Below, one piece after another: positions 1 to 8,917 of a stretch of 64,000 nucleotides of DNA. This DNA is from an uncultured Bacteroides sp. (GTDB taxonomy: Bacteria > Bacteroidota > Bacteroidia > Bacteroidales > Bacteroidaceae): positions 186,001 to 250,000 of the forward strand of contig NZ_OY782186.1 in the NCBI RefSeq assembly GCF_963677685.1, written 5' to 3'. The notes under the pieces were generated by a model. The model searched no databases, had not been told where the DNA came from, and saw nothing but the letters and a program-made list of their open reading frames with translations. Within the stretch, counting starts at the first letter, position 1; the number at the start of each line of letters is the position of its first letter. The translations under genes and the position numbers were made by a program.

Positions 1-52
1 TAGAATGAAGAACAACGAAACTATATAATATTGTTTAGAACGAATCAAAATA

Positions 53-90
53 AAAATCCTATTGTTTGTTAATACGAACAATAGGATTTT
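53..90. terminator. Hairpin terminator downstream of the SGNH gene
   Basis: A perfect 14-bp inverted repeat (53-66 with 77-90) has a 10-base loop, A-rich on the left and T-rich on the right, so it could end transcription from either side. It lies about 100 bases beyond the stop of the leftward SGNH gene. Bases 1-52 and 91-189 show no gene. Confidence 0.6.
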
Positions 91-189
91 CTAAACTTGA
101 ACCTACTAGAAAGCAAAACAGTCAAATAAAATAAATGAATAAATTTAGAGTTTAAGCGGATAATAAGGCTTTCAAAAAAAGCATCTTAA

Positions 190-1518
190 CTAAAAATCAC
201 CAACCGATTGTATCCAGGTTTCCGACATCTTCTCGTGCCCCGCCGGCGTTGGATGAATTCCATCCCAAATCCAATAAGAGTCAGAAATTGCAGGATACTT
301 GTAATATAACTCATCAAAAAGTTGCTGGTAGTTCAGAAAGGTAGCATGATAGTCTGATGCTATTTTCTTCACAACTCTAACAGCCTGTCGTACTAAGCTA
401 TCCCGCAATGCAAAATTTGGCTTTTGAAACATACTACCTGACTTAAAAACAAAAGGAGAGCATAACACTAATTTCAATTGAGGATTTTCTTTTAGAGAAG
501 ATTCTATTAACGAACGATAACGATGTTCCCAATTGGCAAAATCAAAGCTTTTCTGATTACTACTCAAAACCTGATCAATATCATTCGTGCCAATTAGTAT
601 AGACAGAACATTCGGTTTTTCATCTATCACATCTCTTTTCCAGCGTTTGTTCAAATCCCTTAATGTGTTCCCACTTATCCCACGATTAATAAAATGATAA
701 TCTCGCTCTGGATACATGCCCATATAATGAGCAGCACACAGATACATATACCCACTTCCAAAGATATGGTTCTGATCCCAATGATTGCGCTCAGCAGAAC
801 TTTTACTTCCGCCGCCGCCCCAATTGCCATCGGTTATAGAATCTCCAATAAACAAAACTTTAGTCCCAACACTTCGATTGGTAATCGCTTTATACACCTC
901 TCTAGCCAACACAGCAGCCCCTTTAGGATTTGGATGAATATTATCAGGGAAAAGCTCTTTCATTCCTTCAGTAGGAGTATGCAAATCAATAACAGTAAGC
1001 CCCATTTTTTTCGCAATCTGATCTATCATAGGAATAACTTCATTCACAATAATGCTGTCATTTATTCCCCATTGCACTGCATAAGCTTTTGCCGGATAGC
1101 ATAAATAAACCTTAGGATGAGAAGAAAGAGAACGAAAAGCGTTCACCATCGTTTCCATATCAATAGGATAATCTTTTTTAAACCGCCAGTTCTTTGGTTT
1201 TGTATCGTTAGTACCTAACTTTATCACTACAACATCAGGCAGATAATTCAAAGCATCCTGAAACATAGTTTCTTTCATATAAGGACGATCACCCTTATTC
1301 AAGAGAGTACGCGCACTAAAACCGAAATTTTTCACTTCATATTCAGTACCTAACATACGCCCAAGCATTACCGGGTAAGTATGGTTTTCACGATCTTTAA
1401 TGCCTGCGCCAAAAGTAATGCTATTGCCCACACAAGCAACTTTTATTCTAGCTTCTTGCGCTGATGAATGCAACAGAAAAAAAGACATAAGAAATAGCAA
1501 GACAAATAATTTTCTCAT
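190..1518 (-). CDS. Secreted tandem-domain SGNH/GDSL esterase
   Basis: A signal peptide (MRKLFVLLFLMSF...SSA) is followed by two complete SGNH-hydrolase domains in one chain. The first half has GNSIT (nucleophile Ser), GTND and a DNIHPNPKG block; the second repeats this as GDSIT, GTND and DGIHPTPAG. SGNH enzymes in such loci usually remove acetyl or other acyl groups from glycans, so two esterase activities or specificities are inferred. The ATG at 1518 was preferred to an in-frame TTG at 1527 because it starts the signal peptide directly and leaves room for the promoter at 1539-1569. The gene lies downstream of susD but beyond a terminator, so it is probably a separate transcript of the pectin locus. 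Confidence 0.85.
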   Translation of the reverse strand: MRKLFVLLFLMSFFLLHSSAQEARIKVACVGNSITFGAGIKDRENHTYPVMLGRMLGTEYEVKNFGFSARTLLNKGDRPYMKETMFQDALNYLPDVVVIKLGTNDTKPKNWRFKKDYPIDMETMVNAFRSLSSHPKVYLCYPAKAYAVQWGINDSIIVNEVIPMIDQIAKKMGLTVIDLHTPTEGMKELFPDNIHPNPKGAAVLAREVYKAITNRSVGTKVLFIGDSITDGNWGGGGSKSSAERNHWDQNHIFGSGYMYLCAAHYMGMYPERDYHFINRGISGNTLRDLNKRWKRDVIDEKPNVLSILIGTNDIDQVLSSNQKSFDFANWEHRYRSLIESSLKENPQLKLVLCSPFVFKSGSMFQKPNFALRDSLVRQAVRVVKKIASDYHATFLNYQQLFDELYYKYPAISDSYWIWDGIHPTPAGHEKMSETWIQSVGDF

Positions 1519-1538
1519 AGTATTCAATATTTATAATT

Positions 1539-1569
1539 CAAAAGTACAAATTGCTAGGTAAACTACCAA
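1539..1569 (-). promoter_or_regulatory. Bacteroides-type promoter of the SGNH gene
   Basis: On the minus strand TACTTTTG (1539-1546) matches the -7 consensus TAnnTTTG. A TTG (1567-1569) lies 20 bases upstream, the normal spacing of the Bacteroides -33 box. The ATG at 1518 would follow a leader of about 15 bases. Confidence 0.6.
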
Positions 1570-2000
1570 TAGAACCGTCAGCTATCCTCAGTATCCAAAT
1601 AAATTAGCATGAAACAGACAGAACATGCATCATCATAAAATTCATATTTTGAAGCTGATTAGACATTCAATTATATTTATTAACTCCAATCCATATTCTT
1701 AAAACAGTATTAAAATTAGGTATTATATTTAGTAAATAAAAAAGCCAAATAGATATTTGTCTTGCCCTGGAAAAAAGTAGTTCTTCTTTAATTTAGTTTA
1801 AAAACGGCATACTCTAGCATTTATTCTTTGTTGAATACATGTCTTTAAACGGATAACACATCTTTCTTCATTTTATTCTTGTTCTGATTTAGAAACAAAA
1901 TCAATAGAAATATGTCATGATACAATTATTGTTTACCTAAAAAGCAATCTCTCACCACTATTTCTTGGGTAATACATGCATCCATGATAGCCAAACAAAA
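1570..2000. other. Gene-free AT-rich spacer
   Basis: About 430 bases between the SGNH promoter and the susD terminator. Only very short open frames occur, and no tRNA, repeat array or convincing promoter was recognised. Confidence 0.5.
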
Positions 2001-2035
2001 AAAGCGGTCAACTTAATAAATAAATTGACCGCTTT
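2001..2035 (-). terminator. Terminator of the susCD operon
   Basis: An 11-bp stem (2001-2011 with 2025-2035, arm AAAGCGGTCAA) is followed on the minus strand by a T-rich run. It lies 20 bases past the susD stop. Confidence 0.75.
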
Positions 2036-2054
2036 CTATCGATAATTTCTTTAA

Positions 2055-4358
2055 TTAATATCCATAATTTTGATATGCTTTCTTAGCAGCATCATCTAAT
2101 GGATTCGCCTTTTCATCAGTCATTAAGTCAAGCAATGTCTGAGCAAAAGGTTTAAAAGTATAGCATGGCTTAAAGAAGCCCATTCCATTACCTGTTTCTC
2201 CAATACCATTAATCAAATTGTCAGAAGTGTCCCAAAGGCCTGTTAAAGTAGAAGCCAATTGATTATGATAAATGATACGATCAGCCTGCCATCCAGAATG
2301 ATGAAGATTTTCATAATAAACCATTTCTGAATTTAATTCACGAGCTAATTCATTCAAAATAAAATTTGCAAATCGATCCTCCGTTGTAGTAGCAGTCGCA
2401 GGATATTGCTCTGCTCTAGAATGTTCAGAAGAACCATCCCAATATGATTCATCGACTTTCATCTCGTTAGTCATATTCTTTATCACTGTATATGGCCATT
2501 GCTGTTCATTCTTTGCCAACTTTTCATACCCGGGTTGCAAACGTGCCAATACTTCATCACGAGTCTCGCCATTTTTAAAAGCTGCACGATCGCGTACTTC
2601 ATTAATGTCTGCTATGGCCGATGGATAATCCTTTTTATATCCATATGCAGCAGCACGAATTAGGTAAGTTTCAGCTAGACGAAAGATAGGTATATCTCGT
2701 GATGATTCATAATACTTATAGGATGCTCTATCAGGATCATCATATTTCAAAGTAGCTGGACAACAAGTAGAAGATAATTTATCTAATCCGGTATAACTAG
2801 CTGCATTATAAGTATAACTACTACCATCTGACTTAGTCGGAACACGATAATAATATTTATTACCATCTTTAATCCAACGAGCCATAACAACAAAAGGTTG
2901 AGCCAAAACCTTCTTTATATCAAGAGCGGTTTCCTTCGTATTCTCTACAAAAGCAAAGGCAATATCACCTTTACCCATTTTATGTTCACCAGCCACAGCT
3001 TTACGCCCACCCCAAGATTCTCTATTATAATCAGGCAAAACATTTGCGTTAAAATAGTTTGCCATATCTTCAGTCCACGTATAAGTTACATTCTTACTTG
3101 CGTTATAGGCATAATAATCTACGTTTGCAGATGGAGATGAGGAGGATGATCCACCACGAAGAGCTGTTGTATATTCTAGATGAAACGATTTCTGATAACG
3201 CGAATCAGCTTGCTTATTAACATATAAATCGAACCCAAAATCATTAGTAAACGCAGTTCTTGCAGCTGATTTCGTTGGATATTCCCAGCAAAAATCAGGT
3301 ATCCCCCAAGCAGCATTCACATAATCACCTCCAAAGAAATAAGGCATCCGATTTCCATAACGCCCATTATCAGCAGATCCTATCTGGCCATAAACACAAG
3401 AAAGAATTAGCTCTTTACTATTTTCATTGGAATAATCACCTAGAGGATGAGCAAATAATTTTCCATAATCAGTTTCTAACTCATAATTAGTATTCTTTAT
3501 TACTTGAGTTGCATAATAAACACACGAATCAAGATCTGTTGAAACATTTCCTTTGTATAACAACCCCAAATAAGATTTTTCATTTGAATTGTCAATACTA
3601 CCATCAGCATTACGCCCATATTCAGTCGTCCCATATTTAGATCCTTCATATCTCTGTAAATACAACTTTGCTAAGAAATGTGCAGCTGCACCTTTTGTCT
3701 CACGACCAAATTCTGCGCCCAAGTTTAATTCACTAACATCTGGAAGATGTTCATACGCATATCTCAAATCACCAATAATCAACTTATAAATATTCTCTGA
3801 TGTTTCGCGCTTATATGAATAATTGTTAGGCAAAGATGTAGTGTAAGCCAGTGGAACATATATATCACCATATAAAGTATTCATTATATATAAGCAATAA
3901 GCACGATTAAACAACGCTTCTGATAGACGAAGAGCCGCATAATCAGCACTCGTGGCAAATTTACCTGAAGCCTTACCCCCTCTAATGGATTCAATAGCTC
4001 TATTACAATTATTAATAATAGGATAATAACCCAATAATGATTTCGAATATTCACCACACAAGCCATTAGCATTAGTTGCAACTTTACTTGTTGAAGTCCA
4101 TTCACTGGGTGAATACATTCCAACATTTGCATATTTTGTAGTAATGTTATCGAGTCCAATTTCTAAAGAATATGGTCCTTGTTGATATTGTTTAGTTACA
4201 CGTAAAGCATCGTATGTCCCTACTATCAGTTGCTCCAATCCCTGCTCTGTCTCAAAATAATCTTGAGTTATCGTGGATACCATCTTTTCTTCGAGGAAGC
4301 TATCTGAACAAGACGCACTCCCTAAAACAATCATAGAAAGTAAAATATATTTCTTCAT
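2055..4358 (-). CDS. SusD/RagB-family outer-membrane glycan-binding lipoprotein
   Basis: SusD-family lipoproteins sit on the outer surface and lid the SusC transporter, capturing oligosaccharides for import. The chain begins with a lipoprotein signal peptide ending in a lipobox (GSASC, lipidated Cys about residue 17). It continues with the family's typical opening (FLEEK...YFETEQGLEQLIVGTYDAL), helical TPR-like stretches rich in N-A-Y motifs, and a C-terminal segment with RLAETYLIRAAAYG and INEVRDRA. At 767 residues it is longer than most SusD proteins (about 500-650). It starts 26 bases after the SusC stop, so the two are co-transcribed. The pairing with pectin enzymes suggests an RG-I-type ligand; this is inference. 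Confidence 0.95.
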   Translation of the reverse strand: MKKYILLSMIVLGSASCSDSFLEEKMVSTITQDYFETEQGLEQLIVGTYDALRVTKQYQQGPYSLEIGLDNITTKYANVGMYSPSEWTSTSKVATNANGLCGEYSKSLLGYYPIINNCNRAIESIRGGKASGKFATSADYAALRLSEALFNRAYCLYIMNTLYGDIYVPLAYTTSLPNNYSYKRETSENIYKLIIGDLRYAYEHLPDVSELNLGAEFGRETKGAAAHFLAKLYLQRYEGSKYGTTEYGRNADGSIDNSNEKSYLGLLYKGNVSTDLDSCVYYATQVIKNTNYELETDYGKLFAHPLGDYSNENSKELILSCVYGQIGSADNGRYGNRMPYFFGGDYVNAAWGIPDFCWEYPTKSAARTAFTNDFGFDLYVNKQADSRYQKSFHLEYTTALRGGSSSSSPSANVDYYAYNASKNVTYTWTEDMANYFNANVLPDYNRESWGGRKAVAGEHKMGKGDIAFAFVENTKETALDIKKVLAQPFVVMARWIKDGNKYYYRVPTKSDGSSYTYNAASYTGLDKLSSTCCPATLKYDDPDRASYKYYESSRDIPIFRLAETYLIRAAAYGYKKDYPSAIADINEVRDRAAFKNGETRDEVLARLQPGYEKLAKNEQQWPYTVIKNMTNEMKVDESYWDGSSEHSRAEQYPATATTTEDRFANFILNELARELNSEMVYYENLHHSGWQADRIIYHNQLASTLTGLWDTSDNLINGIGETGNGMGFFKPCYTFKPFAQTLLDLMTDEKANPLDDAAKKAYQNYGY

Positions 4359-4384
4359 AATAATATGCTATTTTATGAGTTCTT

Positions 4385-7300
4385 TTAAAAACCAATTCTT
4401 AAACCAAAAACATAACTACGCGTAAGAATCGTGTTATTTGTTTGTCCTCCAATATAATTGGTAGAGTTTGTGCTCTTACTCCATCCCGTTGTATCATCTG
4501 GATTAATACCTGCTTTAACTAGCTCGCCACCAAATATAAATGGATTTAAAACCTGTCCATAAATAGAACAACTAGAAATACCCATTTTAGCCAACCAAGT
4601 CTGAGGCATAGTATATGACAAAGCAATATTTCGCACTATGACCATGTTGCCTTTAGTATAACTCATATAAGCGCTATAATCGGTATTCGCTTCTCCTCCA
4701 GAACGCAATTGGGGATATTTACCACCAGGATTAGTCTCACTCCACACATCCTTCTCTACACGGCGACCATATGTTTGCAGTAAACCATAATATAGATTAC
4801 CCATACGAGCATAGGTGAATGAATTAAGTTGCCAATTTTTATAAATAAATGTAGTAGTGAAACCACCAACCCATTTAGGTTGGAAAGAACCTAGAAAATG
4901 ATTATCATCACTATTAATCTTCCCAAAGCCATTATCCATATAAGTAACTTTAGAACCATCAGCTAATGTCACCGTCTTAGAGCCTTCCGTTCCCTCTGGA
5001 GCTTCAATAAAATCCTGATCAACCAATTTAGCTTGCCCAGGAAACATCGTTATACCGTTTGCCTTATAAACTGCTAGCATTTTCCGATCCTCTGCTGTAT
5101 TTTGCCACAAACGATCATATTTATAAGTCCATACTTCATCAATAGGCTTCCCTATAAACCAACCATTAGCAGTGTCATCTACTTTACCCGTAGCCAACTT
5201 TACAATTTTCTCTTTATTAGTAGAGAAAGTAAAGTCAGTTTTCCAAGTAAAATCTTTAGTCCGAATATTTGTTGTAGACAAGGTTATTTCTAAACCCTTA
5301 TTCTGTGTTTTACCCACGTTAGATAAAATTTGAGTATAACCGGTCATTAAAGGAATCGAGCGATTTAATAATAATTTTGAAGTATTTGAAATATAATATT
5401 CAACAGAACCTGTTATACGATTATTCAAAAAGCCAAAATCAACTCCCAAATTGGTTGAAGCAGTTTTTTCCCATCCAAGATCTTTATTAGGCAATACAGA
5501 AGCTTTTGCTCCAACAGTGTTTGAAGATACCGCACCCTGTCCAAATGGAATATTAGCCCAACCTGATACCATAGAACCACTTGTTTGATATGATCTTACA
5601 GAAGCATTACCTGTTACACCATAACCTACACGTAATTTTAATTGGCTTAACCAGTTAACATTTTCCAAGAATTTCTCCCGATTCATCTTCCATCCTAAAG
5701 CGGCAGATGGGAAGAAATCCCATTTATTACCTTCAGCCAGCATAGAAGCACCATCCCAACGAGCTGTAACAGTCAATAAATATTTATCCATTAAGCCGTA
5801 ATTAGCACGCCCCATATAAGAAGCACGTTGTTGTTCTCCAAATGAAGAGCCAAAACCGGCCTTAGAAGTATTAGAATCACCAACACTATACCACAAAGCA
5901 GTAGGGAATTTGTTTTCATAAGCACGTACGTTTAATCCTTCTGAACGATAATATTCAGCAGACTGCATCAAAGTAATCCCTAAAGAATGAATTTTATTAA
6001 AAGTTTTATTTATATAAATCAAATTCTCCAAAGTCCAAGACAATTTTTGGCTATGGTTATCGTAAGCAACATTAGGAGCAGTAGGTGCAAACCCTAATGG
6101 ATTAGTAAAATCATTACCATAATAACTACCTTCTCTAGAGTTACGATACTGAGTTCCTAAATTCGTTCTCCACTTTAACCATGGTAAAATGGTAGCTTCC
6201 GCAAAAGAATTCAACATTACTCCATAATAGCGCGTTTCATTTGTTGCCTGATTTATATTCAATAAAACATTATGTTCAGAAGGCCCATCGCTCGGTGAAA
6301 GAAGCTTTCCATCTTCATCATAAGCAGGCGCATAAGGCATTAAGCTAAGTGCTAATCCATATGAGTCTTTCGCAGTAGTATTACTAAAGTTACTTACAAT
6401 TCCATAATTTTTAATAGAATGGCTAGCATTAATACCCATACCTACTTTTAACCATTTAGTAGCTTGAATATCTCCATTGATATTAACAGTATATCGTTTA
6501 TAATCCTGATCTTTCATCGGAGATTGTTGATCCAAATAGGCCAATGACATATATAATGTCGATTTATCAGTGCCAGCAGACAAAGATATCTGATGGTTTT
6601 GAGTAACAGCGGTACGAGTTACGTAATCAGTCCAAGGCGTTGTCGGTACCTTAGAAGAATCATAAACTGGTACCAAATCTTTATAACCTAAGACATCTTT
6701 CTCATACTGTGTAGCCTCACGGAGTACAGGAGTACCGTCTGCATTAAACTGAAAAGCAGCATTAAAATTCGGTCTCAAATAAGGATAATTTGCAACTTTT
6801 CCAAAATAAGCATCTCCATCAATGTCTGGATCAGGAGCATTACCATATTTACCAGTATATGAACCTGCATTAATAGCAGACTGACGATTCCAATCAATTA
6901 ATTGACCAGAATTCATCCAATCAGTCATTGAATGCATTTTTGAAAACGAAACTGTACCATCATAATTAATAGTAACCTTACCTGATTTTCCCTTTTTGGT
7001 CGTAATCAGAACAACACCATTCGCTCCACGAGAGCCATAAATAGCCGTAGAAGACGCATCCTTTAATATCTCCATCGACTGAATATCATTGGGATTTACA
7101 TCAGCAATAGAAGCTGCTGCCATAGGAATACCATCAATCACATACAACGGATTATTATCAGCATTAATAGAACGAGTACCACGAATACGTACATCTCCGA
7201 GTTCACCTGGACGGCTATTAGTTGTAATATCTACACCAGCAGCTTTACCTTGCATCGCTTGCAATGCGTTTTGAACCGGACGTTCTTTTATTGTTTTTTC

Positions 7301-7723
7301 TGAAACTTGTGTTAAAGCTCCTGTAACATCACTTTTCTTTTGGACACCATAACCAACCACAACTACCTCATCTAATGTTTCAGCATCTTCTTTCAATATA
7401 ATTTTTAAAGTGGTTCTTCCTGAAACAGGAATCATTTGAGTAACATAACCGATGTAACTCACTTTTAGTTTAGCGTTGGATGCTACATTAGTTAAAGCGA
7501 AATTACCATCTAAATCAGTAATAGTACCATTCGTCGTACCTTCGATTAAAATATTAGCGCCAATGATAGGCTGATTGCTTTGATCTAAAACAACACCTTT
7601 TATTGATTTACTTTGAGCAAATGCAACAGTCGGTGTTAAAGAAAAAATTAGCACAATAAAAAAAAGCTTTGGAAATAATCCTAAAAGCTTAAACAGCTTT
7701 TGTCCCTTTTTGTTGTCTTTCAT
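4385..7723 (-). CDS. SusC/RagA-family TonB-dependent outer-membrane transporter
   Basis: This protein imports oligosaccharides across the outer membrane using TonB energy. After a signal peptide ending FAQ come a carboxypeptidase-D-like domain (about residues 40-115, GVVLDQSNQPIIGANI), a TonB-box region (ETLDEVVVVGYG), the plug with the SusC hallmark VRIRGTRSINADNNPLYVIDG, and a long beta barrel ending in an aromatic-type C-terminus (LRIGF). There is no extra N-terminal STN domain, so direct signalling to an anti-sigma factor is unlikely. The ATG at 7723 (MKDNKKGQ) was chosen over the frame's first start at 7810 because the extra 29 residues precede the signal peptide. It is first in the operon with susD. 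Confidence 0.96.
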   Translation of the reverse strand: MKDNKKGQKLFKLLGLFPKLFFIVLIFSLTPTVAFAQSKSIKGVVLDQSNQPIIGANILIEGTTNGTITDLDGNFALTNVASNAKLKVSYIGYVTQMIPVSGRTTLKIILKEDAETLDEVVVVGYGVQKKSDVTGALTQVSEKTIKERPVQNALQAMQGKAAGVDITTNSRPGELGDVRIRGTRSINADNNPLYVIDGIPMAAASIADVNPNDIQSMEILKDASSTAIYGSRGANGVVLITTKKGKSGKVTINYDGTVSFSKMHSMTDWMNSGQLIDWNRQSAINAGSYTGKYGNAPDPDIDGDAYFGKVANYPYLRPNFNAAFQFNADGTPVLREATQYEKDVLGYKDLVPVYDSSKVPTTPWTDYVTRTAVTQNHQISLSAGTDKSTLYMSLAYLDQQSPMKDQDYKRYTVNINGDIQATKWLKVGMGINASHSIKNYGIVSNFSNTTAKDSYGLALSLMPYAPAYDEDGKLLSPSDGPSEHNVLLNINQATNETRYYGVMLNSFAEATILPWLKWRTNLGTQYRNSREGSYYGNDFTNPLGFAPTAPNVAYDNHSQKLSWTLENLIYINKTFNKIHSLGITLMQSAEYYRSEGLNVRAYENKFPTALWYSVGDSNTSKAGFGSSFGEQQRASYMGRANYGLMDKYLLTVTARWDGASMLAEGNKWDFFPSAALGWKMNREKFLENVNWLSQLKLRVGYGVTGNASVRSYQTSGSMVSGWANIPFGQGAVSSNTVGAKASVLPNKDLGWEKTASTNLGVDFGFLNNRITGSVEYYISNTSKLLLNRSIPLMTGYTQILSNVGKTQNKGLEITLSTTNIRTKDFTWKTDFTFSTNKEKIVKLATGKVDDTANGWFIGKPIDEVWTYKYDRLWQNTAEDRKMLAVYKANGITMFPGQAKLVDQDFIEAPEGTEGSKTVTLADGSKVTYMDNGFGKINSDDNHFLGSFQPKWVGGFTTTFIYKNWQLNSFTYARMGNLYYGLLQTYGRRVEKDVWSETNPGGKYPQLRSGGEANTDYSAYMSYTKGNMVIVRNIALSYTMPQTWLAKMGISSCSIYGQVLNPFIFGGELVKAGINPDDTTGWSKSTNSTNYIGGQTNNTILTRSYVFGLRIGF

Positions 7724-7772
7724 AAATATAAGTTTAACGATAAGAAAATTAATGAAATTAATTTTAGAATAA

Positions 7773-7798
7773 AATCTTAAAACTTTAATTTTAAGATT
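7773..7798 (-). promoter_or_regulatory. Hairpin in the probable susC leader
   Basis: A 10-bp perfect inverted repeat (7773-7782 with 7789-7798, arm AATCTTAAAA) with a 6-base loop lies 50-75 bases upstream of the chosen susC ATG. It has no T-tract suited to termination in the susC direction. It may shape the 5' leader. No clear TAnnTTTG promoter was found further upstream. Confidence 0.3.
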
Positions 7799-7980
7799 CA
7801 TTGAGCTCAATTCTTGAAGTCGATGTATTAACTATTATTCATATAGTTGCCATATTAAAATTTAAGATTTCGTAAAACAAGGTTGCAAACATCATCAATT
7901 TCTAAATAAAAGTGAATGGAAAAGCGTACAGATACATAGATTTTTCTTCTCAACAGCATTATTAGACTGTTGATTTTGAT

Positions 7981-8724
7981 CTAATACTGCACAATATGAT
8001 TGTAGAGTTTTTTTAAGTGTAAATCTTTAATTCCTTCAGCGACAAAAGATGCTACTTGTTTAGCCCCTGCTTCTTTGGTATGAGTGTCGTCATGAGAGCC
8101 GTCAGGTTTGGAAAGATCCTCTCCCGGAACAGTCCACATATATAATTCTTTAGATTTATCCGGACCTAAACTAAGAATCAGATCGCGCGTTTTCACATTA
8201 ATATCAATCATTGGAACTTTGTATTCGTGGGCAACTGAGCGGATAATTCCCGGATAATTTTTCAAGCGATTATCAACCAAATTACCATGTTCATTAAAAG
8301 TACGCATCACAATGGGAGTAAGCAACAATGGATTTGCTTTTTTAGCACGCGTCTCTTCAATGAATTTTATTAAATTTTTTCGAAAATCTGCTGGTGAAGC
8401 ATGACGTTCCGGCTTCGTAGAAGTATCATTATGAGCAAACTGAATAAAAACCCAATCACCTTTCCGCAAATCGGCTACAATTCCTTGCCAGCGTCCTTCA
8501 TCAATAAAAGATTTAGTACTACGCCCTGCTTTCGCTCGATTTACAATTTCAACCTTATCATCAAAAAAAGATTGAAGCATCTGTCCCCAACCCCGTTGCA
8601 ATGTTTTAGTAGTATCATAAGTCTGCGCCGTAGAATCGCCTGCAATAAAAACTTTCACGGGTTTAGCTGCTTGGACAGAAACTGAAATAAATAAAAGGAT
8701 AAAAAATAAATAAAAATTTCTCAT
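7981..8724 (-). CDS. Rhamnogalacturonan acetylesterase (CE12)
   Basis: CE12 SGNH esterases remove acetyl groups from galacturonate in rhamnogalacturonan, opening the backbone to hydrolases. After a signal peptide (MRNFYLFFILLFISVSVQA), the sequence has the nucleophile block FIAGDSTAQTYD, the RGWGQML and NRAKAGRSTKSF segments with the oxyanion Gly, FIQFAHND (Asn block), and a C-terminal D-x-x-H (DDTHTKEAG). The 247-residue length is typical of a single-domain CE12. The ATG at 8724 was chosen over 8745 because a well-spaced promoter at 8750-8780 would leave the upstream start leaderless. It is divergent from the GH105 gene, which probably acts on the same substrate. Confidence 0.88.
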   Translation of the reverse strand: MRNFYLFFILLFISVSVQAAKPVKVFIAGDSTAQTYDTTKTLQRGWGQMLQSFFDDKVEIVNRAKAGRSTKSFIDEGRWQGIVADLRKGDWVFIQFAHNDTSTKPERHASPADFRKNLIKFIEETRAKKANPLLLTPIVMRTFNEHGNLVDNRLKNYPGIIRSVAHEYKVPMIDINVKTRDLILSLGPDKSKELYMWTVPGEDLSKPDGSHDDTHTKEAGAKQVASFVAEGIKDLHLKKLYNHIVQY

Positions 8725-8749
8725 AGTAATAGTACTTAAATTCATAACA

Positions 8750-8780
8750 CAAAAATAAGAAGAGTCACCTCGAGCAGCAA
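8750..8780 (-). promoter_or_regulatory. Promoter of the CE12 gene
   Basis: On the minus strand TATTTTTG (8750-8757) matches TAnnTTTG. TTG (8778-8780) lies exactly 20 bases upstream. The pair fits the Bacteroides -7/-33 arrangement and supports the start at 8724. Confidence 0.6.
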
Positions 8781-8787
8781 TGGATAT

Positions 8788-8862
8788 TTGTACAAGTGAA
8801 CTCTAATGAATTATTACGTATTATTTTCCATTCTCCCATATCAACACGAAATGCTATCTTTG
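8788..8862 (+). promoter_or_regulatory. Promoter and candidate operator of the GH105 gene
   Basis: TATCTTTG (8855-8862) is a -7 box. It sits in an 18-base context (ACGAAATGCTATCTTTGT) matching the GH2 promoter at 13555 in 17 positions. Further upstream, TTGTACA (8788-8794) followed by AACTCTAATGA has a near-copy upstream of GH2 (from 13512). No TTG -33 box is obvious. Confidence 0.5.
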
Positions 8863-8917
8863 TCCAAAAAGAAACGAACAAGTTCTTAAAATGTAATACA
8901 TAAAAACACTTATTTAT

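Noticed and set aside
694..1104. Open frame of 136 codons antisense to the SGNH gene
   Set aside because: It lies wholly within a clear two-domain esterase on the other strand and has no recognisable domain, signal or promoter.
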